In this document: one piece after another, positions 33,973-44,056 of the stretch
How the letters are laid out: each line of letters starts with the position of its first letter
Position numbering within the stretch: position 1 is the stretch's first letter
Assembly: GCF_005222695.1 (NCBI RefSeq)
Contig: NZ_STGG01000041.1
Location: forward strand, 62,001 to 126,000
Length of the DNA: 64,000 bases
Direction: 5' to 3'
From: Massilia sp. HP4
GTDB lineage: Bacteria; Pseudomonadota; Gammaproteobacteria; Burkholderiales; Burkholderiaceae_D
Position numbers and translations under genes: made by a program
The notes under the pieces: model-generated
Told to the model about the DNA's origin: nothing
The model's database searches: none
What the model saw: only the letters and a program-made list of their open reading frames with translations

Positions 33973-35333
33973 GACTCCCCGCACCTGGCCCCGACCGGCG
34001 CTGCGGCGTCGTCCGGCGCCAGCCGCCGCCCGGCATAGCGGCGGGTCGCGTTCGACAGACGGTAGCGCACGCCGTCCGGGCCATCCTCGAGTTCGACCTC
34101 GACCAGCGAGCGTGCGCCGAGCGCCAGGATGCCTTCGACCACGGCGCCGGCGTCGAGCCGCAGGCAGACGCAGGCCTGGACCGCCTGGTCGAGGGTGAAG
34201 GGCCGGCGGAATACCGCCAGGCGGCCCAGCACGGTGCGCTCGTTCGGGCCGAGCAGGCGGCAGCTCCAGTCGAGCAAGGCATCGGGCGAGCGGTGGCGCC
34301 CCAGCTCCGGCGCGCCGCCGTCGAGCTCGAACAGCGCGTCGACGCAATCGGCCAGCGCCGCGATGCCGACCGTCCTGGCGCGCACAGCGGCCAGCCCGAT
34401 CAGCAGGGGATTGCCGTCCAGCTGGCGGCACAGCTGCGCCGCGCGCGCCTGGCTGGCCGGGTCGAGGCGCGCGGCTTCCGCTGCGCCGTAGCGCAAGGCA
34501 AACAGGTCCAATGCCGGCCGCGGCAGCCCTAATGGCGCCAGCCGGTGTATCCACTCGGCGCGCAGGCACAGCGCCTCGCGGCTGGTCGCCAGCAGGTGCA
34601 GTTGCGGCGCGGCGTCGAGCAGGGCCTCGGCCAGCAGGGCCGCGGCTTCGGCCAGGTGACCGCAATTGTCCAGCACCACCAGTTGGCGCCGCCGCGACAT
34701 CCGCGCGCACAGCGCCGTCCAGGATGTTCCCGCCGCGAGGCCGACCGCGGCGGCCAGCGCGCCCGCCAGCGACGCGCCATCGGACAGCGGCGCCAGGTCC
34801 AGGTAGGCCACGCCGTCGGGAAAATGGGCGCCAGCGCGGCCTGCCACGGCCAGCGCCAGCGCGCTCTTGCCAAGCCCGCCGGCGCCGACGATCGAGACCA
34901 GGCGCCGCTCGCGCACCAGCCGCTCCAGGCAGGCCAGCGCTTCGTCGCGGCCCAACAGGTGTTCGGGGCCGGCGGGCAGGCCCGGCGCGGCAGGCAAAGC
35001 GCATGACACCATGCGCCGCACCGGGGCTACGAACACATAGCCGCGCCCCAGCACATTGACGATGTAGCGGCTGCCGTCCTCGCCGTCCCCCAGCGCCCGA
35101 CGCAGGGTGGCGACGTGGGCGCGCAGCCGGCTGGCTTCCATGCTTGCCCCCGCCCATACCCGCGTCGCGATCTCTTCCTTGCTGACCACCTCGCCGGCGC
35201 GCCCGGCGAGCAGCGCCAGCAAGCCGAGCGGCCGCACGCCGAGCGCCACCGGGCGTGCGCCCAGGCGCAGAGCGCGCGGCGCCAGCGACAGCGTAAAGGG
35301 ACCGAACAGGAGTTCGCCTTCATCCGCGTTCAT
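33930..35333 (-). CDS. OmpR-type winged-helix regulator with STAND ATPase domain (paralogue 1)
   Basis: The product is 467 aa. Residues 8-105 form an OmpR/PhoB-type DNA-binding domain (GFTL-like strand, GRAGEVVSKEEIATRVW, RLRAHVATLRRALGD, YIVNVLGRGYVFVAPV). A STAND/AfsR-like ATPase follows with Walker A GAGGLGKS at 150-157, the Walker B VVLDNCGHLAEAAALL and TSREALCLRAEWIHRL. There is no receiver or membrane sensor. The ATG at 35333 has AAGGAG upstream. It ends inside the coding end of the convergent hydrolase gene. Ligand unknown. Confidence 0.87.
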   Translation of the reverse strand: MNADEGELLFGPFTLSLAPRALRLGARPVALGVRPLGLLALLAGRAGEVVSKEEIATRVWAGASMEASRLRAHVATLRRALGDGEDGSRYIVNVLGRGYVFVAPVRRMVSCALPAAPGLPAGPEHLLGRDEALACLERLVRERRLVSIVGAGGLGKSALALAVAGRAGAHFPDGVAYLDLAPLSDGASLAGALAAAVGLAAGTSWTALCARMSRRRQLVVLDNCGHLAEAAALLAEALLDAAPQLHLLATSREALCLRAEWIHRLAPLGLPRPALDLFALRYGAAEAARLDPASQARAAQLCRQLDGNPLLIGLAAVRARTVGIAALADCVDALFELDGGAPELGRHRSPDALLDWSCRLLGPNERTVLGRLAVFRRPFTLDQAVQACVCLRLDAGAVVEGILALGARSLVEVELEDGPDGVRYRLSNATRRYAGRRLAPDDAAAPVGARCGESHAVVTSSVERMLA

Positions 35334-35417
35334 GGGATATCTCCTTGTCAAGAGTATGACCCCCATCATATGACTTGGATCAAGAAAGCGATGTAAAAAG
35401 GTGTGAAATTGTCGCCA

Positions 35418-38186
35418 TCATTCCTGCAGCAGGCGCAGGGCGGCGCGGCGGTCGGCGCCGTCGTGGCCATCGCCAAGGGCCAGCACCAGCGGTTCCAGCA
35501 GCGCAACTCCGCGCCGACTGGCGTTGCCATCGCCCCATTCGCGCCACAGGCGGGCCAGGCTGGTCGCACAGCGCAATTCCCAGCCCAGCGCACCCTGCCT
35601 GCGCGCCACGGCGAGCGCGCGCAGGAACAGCGCCTCGGCCGCGGCCTCGCCGCCCTGCCCCAGCAACAGCCGCTCGCCGCTGGCGCGCCACACCTCGGCG
35701 GCGCACCAGCCCACCTGGCCCTGGGCGCAGCGCTGGCCGCCCGCCTCCACCACCAGGCCTCCCAGGAAGGTCGCCAGGTGGTCGCCCTGGACCGCGTCCG
35801 TGCGCCACGCCGGGCTGCCCGGGGCATCGCCGCGCCCGGCGCGCGCCGCCAGCACCTGGCGATAGAGCCGCGCCCACTCGTTCCAGTAGGCCAGCGCATG
35901 GCGCTCGACAAGGTCTTCCAGCTGTCCGGCCAGCTCGTGCGCCCAGCTGTCGTCGCCGCGCCACAAGGCCACCGGCAAGGCGCCCAGCGCCAGCGCCCAG
36001 GCCAGGCTCGCCGGCGCCCCATCCGCGGCCGCCAGCATCAGGCCATTGCGTGCGAGCGCGGCCGCGGCGCGGCCCTCTCCCTGCAGCCAGCGGGTGCGCG
36101 CCACCAGCATGGCATGTTCCACCTCGCCCGCCACCGTCGCCGCCAGTCGCAGGGGCGGACGTACGGCGGGCGCCTTCCCGGCCAGCCACAGCGCCTCGTC
36201 ATGCTCGCCCAGCATGTGCAGGCTGGCGGCCGGCAGGCGGCGCGCCACGGCCAGCGCGCGCGCCAGGCCGGCCTGCGCCGCCACCCGCGCCATGCGCAGC
36301 CCGTGTTCGTGCGCGCTGCGATACAGGCCGGCGGCCTGGCAGCGCGCCGCGAACACGTACAGGGCCTCGGCCAGCGCTTCCGCCCGCCCGCCGGCCTCGG
36401 CGTGCGCCACGGCGCGTTCGTACGGCCCCCAGTCGACCACCTCGCCGGCGATGGCGGCATGCAGGCGCGCAGTGAGCAGCGGGTCGGCCGCCGCCCCGGC
36501 GCCGATTGCCTCCAGCGCCATGCGCACGTGGCGGCCCAGTTCGCGCTCGCCGAGCAGGGTCGAGCCCAGCACCGCCGGGGCGGCGACCAGGCGCACGCCC
36601 AGCGCGCGCTCGCCCCCGGGGCCGAAGGCCCAGTCGAGGGCGGCGCGCAGATTGCCTACCACATGGCTGGAAGATGCCAGCCAGGCGTCGTGGTCCAGTA
36701 TGTTCCAGGCCTGCTCGCACTCCTCGAGCAAGGCCAGCGTGTGCTGCGCATGGCGCCGCGCCAGCGCGTGGCGCTCCGGATCCTCGGCCAGGCGCTCGAT
36801 GGCATAGGCGCGGGTGATCCCGAGCAGCACGAAACGGGCGTCGGGCCCCTGGGTATCGGCCCAGAGCAGCGACTTGGACACCAGCCCCAGCACGCAAGCG
36901 ACCACGCAGCGTGCGGCGCCGGGACCCGCCACCGCCAGCGCCGCCTCGAGCGTGAACGGGCCGACAAACACGGCGCAGCAGCGCAGCACCCGCCGTTCGT
37001 CGGGCGACAGCAGGTCATGGCTCCAGTCGAGCAGCGCGCGCAGGGTGCGGTGGCGCGGCAGCACGGTGCGGCGGCCGCTGCCGAGCAGGCGCAGGCGGTC
37101 GTTCAACTGCTCCACCACCCCCTGCACACCCAGCAGGGCGACCTGGGCGGCGGCGAACTCGATCGCCAGCGGTACCCCGTCGAGCCGGCGGCACAGCTTG
37201 ATCGCGGCCGGCAGGTCGGCCCTGCCCAGACGGAAGGAATCCATGCTGGCCTGGGCCCGGCTGGCCAGCAGCTGCAGCGCCGGATAGGCCATGGCTTGCT
37301 CCAGCGACAGCGCCGGATCGTCGGGCGGACAGGCGAGCGGACCCAGTCGCAGCACCCATTCGCCGTCGGCGTCCAGCGGCTCGCGGCTGGTGGCGACGAT
37401 GTCGATCCCGGGCGCCAGCCGCAGCAGGCATTCGGCGAGGTGGGTGGCCGCGTCGATCAGGTGCTCGCAGTTGTCCAGCACGACCAGCATGCGGCGCGGC
37501 GCCAGCCAGCGCTCGAGCAGGGCCCGCACGCCCTCTCCGCCTGGTTCCAGGCCCAGGCAGGCGGCCAGCGCATCGGGCACCTGGATCCCGCTCGTGAGCA
37601 GCGCCAGGTCGACGAAGCAGGCGCCGTCGGCATACGCGCCGCGCAGCTCGGATGCCAGGCACAGCGCCAGCGTGGTCTTGCCGATGCCGCCATGGCCGAC
37701 GATGGTGACCAGGTGGCAGCGCGGCAGCAGCGCGCGCAGCTGGTCCAGCACCTCGTCGCGTCCGAGCACGCTTGTCATGCGCAGCGGCAGCGGACGCGCG
37801 CCGGCGGCCGGCGCCGGGCCAGGCCCGGTAACGCAAGCAGGGCCGAGCGCGACCACCGGGGCCACGAAGCTGTAGCCGCGCCCGGGAATGTTGGCGATGT
37901 AGCGCGAGGCGCCGGGACCGTCGCCCAGCGCCTTGCGCAGCGCCCCGATATGCACCCGCAGGCAGCTGTCCTCGACCACGCTGTCGGGCCAGATCGTCCG
38001 TTCGAGCTCGGCCCGGCTGACCACTTCGCCGGCACGCTCGACCAGCACCAGCAGCAGCTCGAGCGCGCGCCCGCCCAGCCGCACCGGCGCCGCTCCCAGG
38101 AACAACTGGCGCGACTGGCGCAGCAGGCGAAAGGCGCCGAAGACATAGATGGGCTGCTCGCCCTGCGGTTCCTGCCTTGCCCCCAC
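35418..38186 (-). CDS. OmpR-type winged-helix STAND regulator with long C-terminal helical region (paralogue 2)
   Basis: The product is 922 aa. An N-terminal OmpR-type domain (about 12-112; ELERTIWPDSVVEDSCLRVHI, PGRGYSFVAP) and STAND ATPase (Walker A GHGGIGKT 164-171, LVVLDNCEHLIDAATHLAECLL, TSREPLDADGEWVLRL) match the neighbours. It then adds about 450 residues of Ala/Leu/Arg-rich helical repeats of TPR-like character that the two neighbours lack. The start is best placed at GTG 38186, with GGGGAG 6 bases upstream; no ATG fits. It reads in tandem with paralogue 3 and is separated by 70 bases. Confidence 0.85.
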   Translation of the reverse strand: MGARQEPQGEQPIYVFGAFRLLRQSRQLFLGAAPVRLGGRALELLLVLVERAGEVVSRAELERTIWPDSVVEDSCLRVHIGALRKALGDGPGASRYIANIPGRGYSFVAPVVALGPACVTGPGPAPAAGARPLPLRMTSVLGRDEVLDQLRALLPRCHLVTIVGHGGIGKTTLALCLASELRGAYADGACFVDLALLTSGIQVPDALAACLGLEPGGEGVRALLERWLAPRRMLVVLDNCEHLIDAATHLAECLLRLAPGIDIVATSREPLDADGEWVLRLGPLACPPDDPALSLEQAMAYPALQLLASRAQASMDSFRLGRADLPAAIKLCRRLDGVPLAIEFAAAQVALLGVQGVVEQLNDRLRLLGSGRRTVLPRHRTLRALLDWSHDLLSPDERRVLRCCAVFVGPFTLEAALAVAGPGAARCVVACVLGLVSKSLLWADTQGPDARFVLLGITRAYAIERLAEDPERHALARRHAQHTLALLEECEQAWNILDHDAWLASSSHVVGNLRAALDWAFGPGGERALGVRLVAAPAVLGSTLLGERELGRHVRMALEAIGAGAAADPLLTARLHAAIAGEVVDWGPYERAVAHAEAGGRAEALAEALYVFAARCQAAGLYRSAHEHGLRMARVAAQAGLARALAVARRLPAASLHMLGEHDEALWLAGKAPAVRPPLRLAATVAGEVEHAMLVARTRWLQGEGRAAAALARNGLMLAAADGAPASLAWALALGALPVALWRGDDSWAHELAGQLEDLVERHALAYWNEWARLYRQVLAARAGRGDAPGSPAWRTDAVQGDHLATFLGGLVVEAGGQRCAQGQVGWCAAEVWRASGERLLLGQGGEAAAEALFLRALAVARRQGALGWELRCATSLARLWREWGDGNASRRGVALLEPLVLALGDGHDGADRRAALRLLQE

Positions 38187-38256
38187 ATCGGTCTCCCCAG
38201 CTTGCGCACCGCCCCCCCGATCGCCCACGCGGCGGACGGCGGCGCGCCGATCGTTT

Positions 38257-39657
38257 TCAGTAATCGGCTTGCGCCACGCGCCGCGCCACCAGCGCCTCCT
38301 CGCCACTGGCCGCCAGGCGCGCACGCGCGTAACGCCGGGTGGTGTGCAGGAGCCGGTAGCGCGTCGTTCCTGGTTCGCGCTCGGCCGTCAACAGCGACGC
38401 CGACGCCAGCCCCGCCAGCGCGGGGGCCACGGCAGCCGGCCCCAGCGTGCCGAAGGCGCATACCCGCTCCGCCGCCGCCCTGGAGAACGTGCCCTCGAAC
38501 AGCGCCAGGCGGCGCAGCAGCGTGCGGCCCGGCTCGTCCAGCAGCCGGTGGCCGGCGTCGAGCATCGCTTCCAGCGAGGCGTGGCGCGGGCCGGCCAGGC
38601 GCCGGCTGCGGGTCAATAGGAGCAGGATATCGTCCAGGCGCGCCGCCAGCCCCTCGACGCCGAGCGCCTCGACCCGGGCCGCGGCCAGCTCGAGCGCCAG
38701 CGGCAATCCGTCCAGCGCGCGGCACAGCTTGACCACGCTGGGCAGGCTGGACGGCGTTAGGGCGAAGCGGCTGCTATTGGCTTCGGCGCGCTCGACGAAT
38801 AGTGCGATGGCGGACAGCGCCAGCGCCTGCCGGCAATCGAGCGCGGCATCCGCAGCGGGCAGGTCGAGCGGCGGCAGGCGGTATTCCCATTCGCCATGGA
38901 GGCCCAGCGGCGCACGGCTGGTGGCCAGCACCGTGAGCCGGCTGGCGGCGGCGCCGCGTTGGGCCAGGGCCGCTGCCAGCGGCAAGGCCTGTTCGCAGTT
39001 GTCGAGCACCAGCAGCGCCTGCCGCTCGCGCAAGGAATCGATGGCGGCGAGCGCCGGGCCCTGTCCCGCGGAGAAGTCGACCACGCGGCAGCCGTCCGGA
39101 TAGCGCCGCGCATGCCCGGCCGCATAGGCCAGCGCCAGCGCCGACTTGCCGCCGCCCCCGGCGCCGGTCACGGTCGCGATCCGGGCCTGCGCCAGGCCTC
39201 GGGCAAGCCATTCCAGCGCTGCTTCGCGACCGATCAGGCGTCCCAGGCGCGGCCCCTGGGCCTGGGTCCTGGAGACGGCCAGGCTGGCGCTGACCGGCTT
39301 GACGAAGCGGTAGCCGCGCCCCGGCACGGTCAGCACATACTGGTCGGCCGGGCCTTCGCCGAGCGCCTTGCGCAGCGCCGACATATGTACCCGCAGGCCG
39401 TTCTCCTCGACCACCGCATGCGGCCACACGGCGGCCACCAGCTCGTGATGACCGACCACCTCGCCGGCGCGCGCGACCAGCGCGACCAGCAGGTCGAAGG
39501 CGCGACCGCCCAGCACGACCGGGGTCTCGCCGCGTACCAGCAGCTTGCGCGCCGGGTACAGCGCGAAATCGCCGAAGGCATAGTCGGCGCCGGCCGGCGT
39601 CGCCCTGGGGTGCGGATGTACGGTGGTCGACTGCGCGTTGACGGTGTCGATATGCAT
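38257..39657 (-). CDS. OmpR-type winged-helix STAND regulator (paralogue 3)
   Basis: The product is 466 aa. The DNA-binding domain covers about residues 26-122 (GHHELVAAVWPHAVVEENGLRVHM, YVLTVPGRGYRFVKPV). The ATPase has Walker A GAGGGGKS at 165-172, LLVLDNCEQALPLAAAL and TSRAPLGLHGEWEYRL. No TPR tail, as in paralogue 1. It is the most upstream of the three tandem genes and diverges from the chloroperoxidase-like gene at 40000. Confidence 0.87.
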   Translation of the reverse strand: MHIDTVNAQSTTVHPHPRATPAGADYAFGDFALYPARKLLVRGETPVVLGGRAFDLLVALVARAGEVVGHHELVAAVWPHAVVEENGLRVHMSALRKALGEGPADQYVLTVPGRGYRFVKPVSASLAVSRTQAQGPRLGRLIGREAALEWLARGLAQARIATVTGAGGGGKSALALAYAAGHARRYPDGCRVVDFSAGQGPALAAIDSLRERQALLVLDNCEQALPLAAALAQRGAAASRLTVLATSRAPLGLHGEWEYRLPPLDLPAADAALDCRQALALSAIALFVERAEANSSRFALTPSSLPSVVKLCRALDGLPLALELAAARVEALGVEGLAARLDDILLLLTRSRRLAGPRHASLEAMLDAGHRLLDEPGRTLLRRLALFEGTFSRAAAERVCAFGTLGPAAVAPALAGLASASLLTAEREPGTTRYRLLHTTRRYARARLAASGEEALVARRVAQADY

Positions 39658-39999
39658 ACGGTTGGTATCGCGCGGCGGGCGGGACGGGCGCCGCCCGCCG
39701 CGGTCAATGGATCGCCCGTCAATACCACGCTACATTAAGCCTTTGACGGGCTGATGACAAGAAGTAAATACACAAGGTGGGTATGGCCCACGGCTCTTCC
39801 TTCCGTCAGGTGTTGCCAAGTTGCGAATTCGAGTCTACTCACGGTTGACGGCGCGGCGGGTGAAATGGCGTGAAGCGGTGCGCGGCGCGCCTCGCGCACC
39901 GCTTTTCACGATCATTCACTACCGGCCCGCGCCCGGCGCTGCCTACACTGGTCGCCGCTCGCATCCCGTCCACCACCATTCGCATCGAGGAGAAACCGC
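39658..39999. other. 342-bp intergenic region between divergent genes
   Basis: No gene seen. It separates the start of paralogue 3 from the hydrolase gene and has an AT-richer centre around 39725-39775. It should hold both promoters and is a likely binding region for the adjacent winged-helix regulators. No clear long inverted repeat was found. Confidence 0.6.
39743..39770 (+). promoter_or_regulatory. Possible sigma-70 promoter for the hydrolase-catalase genes
   Basis: TTGACG (39743-39748) and TAAATA (39765-39770) are separated by 16 bases in the AT-rich centre of the intergenic region. The leader to the ATG at 40000 would be about 220 bases. Based on pattern match alone. Confidence 0.35.
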
Positions 40000-40824
40000 A
40001 TGGCCATCTACACCACCAGGGAAGGCGTCGAACTCTATTACAAGGACTGGGGCAGCGGCCAGCCCATCGTGTTCTGCCACGGCTGGCCCCTGAGTTCGGA
40101 CAGCTGGGAGTCGCAGATGATCTTCTTCGCCGACCAGGGCTACCGCTGCATCGCCCACGACCGCCGCGGCCACGGCCGTTCCAGCCAGCCCTGGGACGGC
40201 AACGACATGGACCACTACGCCGACGACCTGGCCGAGCTGCTGGCCCACCTGGACGTCAAGGATGCCGTGCTGTTCGGCTTTTCCACCGGCGGCGGCGAAG
40301 TGGCGCGCTATATCGGCCGCCACGGCACGGGAAGGATCGCCAAGGCCGGCCTGATCTCGGCGGTGCCGCCGCTGATGGTCAAGACCGAGGCGAATCCCGG
40401 CGGCCTGCCGATCGCGGTATTCGACGGCTTGCGCGCCAGCCAGCTGGCCGACCGTTCCCAGTTCTACCTGGACGTCCCGGGCGGCCCGTTCTACGGCTTC
40501 AACCGCCCGGGCGCCAAGGTGTCGCAGGGCCTGATCCAGTCATGGTGGATGCAGGGCATGCTGGGCGGCCACAAGAACACCTACGACTCGATCAAGGCGT
40601 TCTCGGAGACCGACTTTACCGAGGACCTGAAGAAATTCACGATCCCGACCCTGATCATCCACGGCGACGACGACCAGATCGTGCCGATCGACGCCGCCGG
40701 GCGCGCCTCGAAGCGCCTGGTGCCGCATGCGCAGCTGGTCGTGTATCCGGGCGCGCCACACGGCCTGACCGACACCCACAAGGACCAGATCAATGCCGAC
40801 CTGCTGGCCTTCGTGCGCGCTTGA
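40000..40824 (+). CDS. Alpha/beta hydrolase, non-heme chloroperoxidase-like
   Basis: The product is 274 aa. The oxyanion loop is [16 protein letters not shown]. The nucleophile Ser 95 lies in GFSTGGGE, the Asp in [11 protein letters not shown] and the His in [14 protein letters not shown]. This matches the arylesterase/cofactor-free haloperoxidase group, in which GHSTGGGE is the common form. Such enzymes are esterases that can also make peracids. GAGGAGAAACCGC precedes the ATG. A catalase gene follows 36 bases later; peroxide-linked function for the pair is an inference. Confidence 0.9.
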   Translation: MAIYTTREGVELYYKDWGSGQPIVFCHGWPLSSDSWESQMIFFADQGYRCIAHDRRGHGRSSQPWDGNDMDHYADDLAELLAHLDVKDAVLFGFSTGGGEVARYIGRHGTGRIAKAGLISAVPPLMVKTEANPGGLPIAVFDGLRASQLADRSQFYLDVPGGPFYGFNRPGAKVSQGLIQSWWMQGMLGGHKNTYDSIKAFSETDFTEDLKKFTIPTLIIHGDDDQIVPIDAAGRASKRLVPHAQLVVYPGAPHGLTDTHKDQINADLLAFVRA

Positions 40825-40860
40825 GGCGAACCGCAGTTTTCCCAACCAGAGGACGATGCA

Positions 40861-42303
40861 ATGAAAGAGCTGACCACCGCCGCGGGCGCCCCCGTGGTCG
40901 ACAACCAGAACACCATGACGGCGGGCCCGCGCGGCCCGGCCCTGCTGCAGGACGTGTGGTTCCTGGAAAAGCTGGCCCACTTCGACCGCGAAGTGATCCC
41001 CGAGCGCCGCATGCATGCCAAGGGCGGCGGCGCCTACGGCACCTTCACCGTGACCCAGGACATCACGCGCTATACCAAGGCACGCCTGTTCTCCGACATC
41101 GGCAAGAAGACCGAGCTGTTCATGCGCTTCTCGACCGTGGCGGGCGAGCGCGGCGCCGCCGACGCCGAGCGCGACATCCGCGGCTTCGCGATGAAGTTCT
41201 ATACCGAGCAAGGCAACTGGGACCTGGTCGGCAACAACACGCCGGTGTTCTTCATGCGCGACCCGCTCAAGTTCCCGGACCTGAATCACGCGGTCAAGCG
41301 CGATCCGCGCACCGGCTTGCGCAGCGCCGACAACAACTGGGACTTCTGGTCCAGCCTGCCCGAAGCGCTGCACCAGGTGACGATCATCATGAGCGAGCGC
41401 GGCATCCCGAAAGGCTTTCGCCACATGCACGGCTTCGGCAGCCATACCTTCAGCTTCATCAATGCCGCCAACGAGCGCTTCTGGGTCAAGTTCACCTTCA
41501 AGACCCAGCAGGGGATCCAGAACCTGAGTGACGCCGAGGCGGCCACGGTGATCGGGCGCGACCGCGAAAGCAGCTTGCGCGACCTGTACGACAGCATCGA
41601 GGCTGGCGATTTTCCGCGCTGGACCATGTACGTGCAAATCATGCCCGAAAAAGAGGCCGCGACCTACCGCTATAACCCGTTCGACCTGACCAAGGTCTGG
41701 CTGCATGCCGACTATCCTTTGACCGAGGTCGGCGTGCTGGAACTGAACCGCAACCCCGAGAACAACTTCGCCGAGGTCGAGCAGGCCGGCTTCAACCCGG
41801 CCCATATCGTGCCCGGCATCGGTTTCTCGCCCGACAAGATGCTGCAGGGCCGGCTGTTCTCGTACGGCGACGCGCTGCGCTACCGGCTCGGTGTGAACCA
41901 CCACCAGATCCCGGTCAATTCCCCGCGCTGCCCGGTGCACAGCTACCACCGCGACGGGGCGATGCGGGTCGACGGCAACCGTGGCGGCACGCCATCGTAT
42001 GAACCGAACCGCCACGGCGAGTGGCAGGACCAGCCGGACTTCAGGGAACCGCCGCTGTCGCTCGAAGGAGCGGCCGACCACTGGAACCACCGGGTCGACA
42101 CCGATTATTACTCGCAGCCGGCGCTGCTGTTCCAGAAGATGTCGCCGGCCCAGCGCGAAGTCCTGTTCCAGAATACGGCACGCGCCATCGCCGGCGCCTC
42201 AAACGAGGTCAAGGCGCGCCATATCGCCAACTGCACGCTGTGCGATCCGGCCTATGGCGATGGCGTGGCGCGCGCGATCGTGCAGGCCAGCGAAACCCGC
42301 TGA
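40861..42303 (+). CDS. katA: Monofunctional heme catalase
   Basis: The product is 480 aa, the small-subunit clade. The distal His is residue 52 ([14 protein letters not shown]), the Asn is at 124/125 ([14 protein letters not shown]) and the proximal heme ligand is Tyr 334 ([15 protein letters not shown]). [11 protein letters not shown] and the C-terminal helices are typical. It degrades hydrogen peroxide in the cytoplasm. AGAGGA lies 7 bases before the ATG. The hydrolase gene just upstream probably shares its transcript. No OxyR site was identified. Confidence 0.95.
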   Translation: MKELTTAAGAPVVDNQNTMTAGPRGPALLQDVWFLEKLAHFDREVIPERRMHAKGGGAYGTFTVTQDITRYTKARLFSDIGKKTELFMRFSTVAGERGAADAERDIRGFAMKFYTEQGNWDLVGNNTPVFFMRDPLKFPDLNHAVKRDPRTGLRSADNNWDFWSSLPEALHQVTIIMSERGIPKGFRHMHGFGSHTFSFINAANERFWVKFTFKTQQGIQNLSDAEAATVIGRDRESSLRDLYDSIEAGDFPRWTMYVQIMPEKEAATYRYNPFDLTKVWLHADYPLTEVGVLELNRNPENNFAEVEQAGFNPAHIVPGIGFSPDKMLQGRLFSYGDALRYRLGVNHHQIPVNSPRCPVHSYHRDGAMRVDGNRGGTPSYEPNRHGEWQDQPDFREPPLSLEGAADHWNHRVDTDYYSQPALLFQKMSPAQREVLFQNTARAIAGASNEVKARHIANCTLCDPAYGDGVARAIVQASETR

Positions 42304-42421
42304 CGGCGATCTGGCGGGAGCCGCAGCGAAGGCATGCGCGGCGCGGGCGGGCGCCGTGCTATAGAATGCGCTGCTGTTCCAACCTGCGGTGCGCTGCGCA
42401 CCCTTCTACCAGAGGTAAGCC

Positions 42422-43111
42422 GTGTTTCCCGTTCCCGCCCTCGACATGGGCACCGCCATCAAGACCCTGGTGCTGACGCTCGACCTGGTCGGCACCTTCG
42501 TGTTCGCCCTGAGCGGCGCCACCGCCGGCATCCGCCGCCAGCTCGACCTGTTCGGGGTGCTGGTGCTGTCGTTCGTTGCCGCCACCTCGGGCGGCATCGT
42601 GCGCGACCTCCTGATCGGCGCCACGCCGCCGGCCGCCTTCAGCGACTGGCGCTACCTGGGCGTGTCGCTGCTGGCCGGCGTGACGATCTTCTTCTGGTCG
42701 CCGGCCGTCACCCGCCTGCGCCACCCGGTGCTGGTGTTCGACGGCGCGGGCCTGGCCCTGTTCTGCGTCGCCGGTGCCCAGAAGGCGCTGGTGTTCGGCC
42801 TGGAACCCGTGATGGCGGCACTGCTGGGCATGTTGACCGGCATCGGCGGCGGCGTCGCGCGCGACGTGCTGCTGTCGAACGTACCGGCCGTGTTTCGTTC
42901 GGATATCTACGCCGTCGCGGCGCTGGCCGGGGCCACGGTGGTAGTGGCCGGCGACGCCCTGGGCCTGCCCAGCACCCCGACCGCCCTGGCCGGCGCGGCC
43001 CTGTGCTTCGGCCTGCGCCTGGCGGCCATCCGATTTGGCTGGCACTTGCCGACGGCGCGCGCGCCGGAACAGGCCGAGGGCGAACAGGACGCCGGGCGCG
43101 ACGGACGCTGA
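42422..43111 (+). CDS. TRIC-type (UPF0126) cation channel family protein
   Basis: The product is 229 aa, an inner-membrane protein. Two homologous halves of three helices each carry the family motif: GTFVFALSGATAG with ATSGGIVRDLLIG in the first half, and FDGAGLALFCVAGAQKAL with TGIGGGVARDVLLSNVPAVF in the second. A seventh helix follows. Bacterial TRIC homologues form trimeric K+-permeable channels. AGAGGTAAGCC precedes the start. It lies convergent to the cysteine synthase-like gene with a 7-base gap. Confidence 0.9.
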   Translation: MFPVPALDMGTAIKTLVLTLDLVGTFVFALSGATAGIRRQLDLFGVLVLSFVAATSGGIVRDLLIGATPPAAFSDWRYLGVSLLAGVTIFFWSPAVTRLRHPVLVFDGAGLALFCVAGAQKALVFGLEPVMAALLGMLTGIGGGVARDVLLSNVPAVFRSDIYAVAALAGATVVVAGDALGLPSTPTALAGAALCFGLRLAAIRFGWHLPTARAPEQAEGEQDAGRDGR

Positions 43112-43118
43112 TGGCGCA

Positions 43119-44024
43119 CTAGAAATACTTCGACAAGTAGAAGGCGCCCGAGTCCGGGAAGATGGTGACGATGCGAGCGCCGCCCAGTCGGGGCAGCAGC
43201 CGGGCAATTCCCGCCGCCACGCAGCCGCTCGAGCCGCCGGCCAGGATGCCCTCCTCGCGCGCCAGGCGGTGGATCCACGCCAGCGCCTCCGCGTCGGGCA
43301 CCTGGACCACGTCGTCGACCACGCCCGGATCGAAGGCCGGCGACGGACAACCCTTGCCGACGCCCTCGATGCTGCTTGCGAATTCGCCGCCCGCGGCGAC
43401 GTCGGTAACCAGCTTGCGATAGGCGGAATCGACGGGCTCGACCCCGATCACGCGGATCGCCGGGTCGCGCTCCTTGAGGTAGCGCCCGATGCCCGAGATG
43501 GTCCCGCCCGAGCCGACGCCGCACACGAAGACATCGATCTGGCCTTCCAGTTGCGACCACAACTCGGGCGCGGTATCGCCATAGTGCGCCTGGCTGTTGA
43601 GCCGCGAACGGTACTGGTCGAGGTGGAAGGCGCCGCCCCGGCGTGCGATGCCCTCGGCCGCCGCCTGGTAGTCGAGGCCGCGCTCGGCGTCGCACACGCG
43701 CACCGTGGCGCCATAGGCCTCGATGCGCCGGATCTTCTCGCGGCTGGTGGCGACCGGGACGGCGACCTCGCAGTCCAGTCCCAGCACGGCGCTTGCCATC
43801 GCCAGCGCCGCTCCGGTATTGCCGGACGACGCCTCGACCACCCGCTCGGTATCGGGCGGCAGGCTGCGCAGCATCGCCCTCACCATGCGGTCCTTGATGC
43901 TGCCGCCGGGATTCATGAATTCCAGCTTGGCCACCACGTTCGCAGCCGCGAATACCCGGCCGAGCCTGACCACCGGCGTGTTGCCGATGGCCTCCATCAC
44001 AGATGCCTTGATAGGGGATTGCAC
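43119..44024 (-). CDS. Cysteine synthase/cystathionine beta-synthase-like PLP enzyme
   Basis: The product is 301 aa, fold type II. The PLP Lys is residue 44 (FMNPGGSIKDRM). SSGNTGAALAMAS binds the substrate carboxylate, and GVGSGGTISGIGRYL holds the phosphate. The motif EGVGKGCPSPAFDPGVVDDVVQV is more like cystathionine beta-synthase than CysK/CysM, but no CBS domains follow. The start is GTG at 44024 with AAAGGAAG upstream; the longer ATG frame lacks a ribosome site. Several inverted repeats lie in its leader. Confidence 0.87.
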   Translation of the reverse strand: MQSPIKASVMEAIGNTPVVRLGRVFAAANVVAKLEFMNPGGSIKDRMVRAMLRSLPPDTERVVEASSGNTGAALAMASAVLGLDCEVAVPVATSREKIRRIEAYGATVRVCDAERGLDYQAAAEGIARRGGAFHLDQYRSRLNSQAHYGDTAPELWSQLEGQIDVFVCGVGSGGTISGIGRYLKERDPAIRVIGVEPVDSAYRKLVTDVAAGGEFASSIEGVGKGCPSPAFDPGVVDDVVQVPDAEALAWIHRLAREEGILAGGSSGCVAAGIARLLPRLGGARIVTIFPDSGAFYLSKYF

Positions 44025-44056
44025 GCCACTTCCTTTCGAGCCAGGCCCGCACATGC

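Noticed and set aside
35403..38732. A 1109-codon open frame on the plus strand opposite the STAND regulators
   Set aside because: Rich in Arg, Gln, Ala and Gly with no domain; it is the antisense shadow of high-GC coding sequence, whose real strand has clear motifs.
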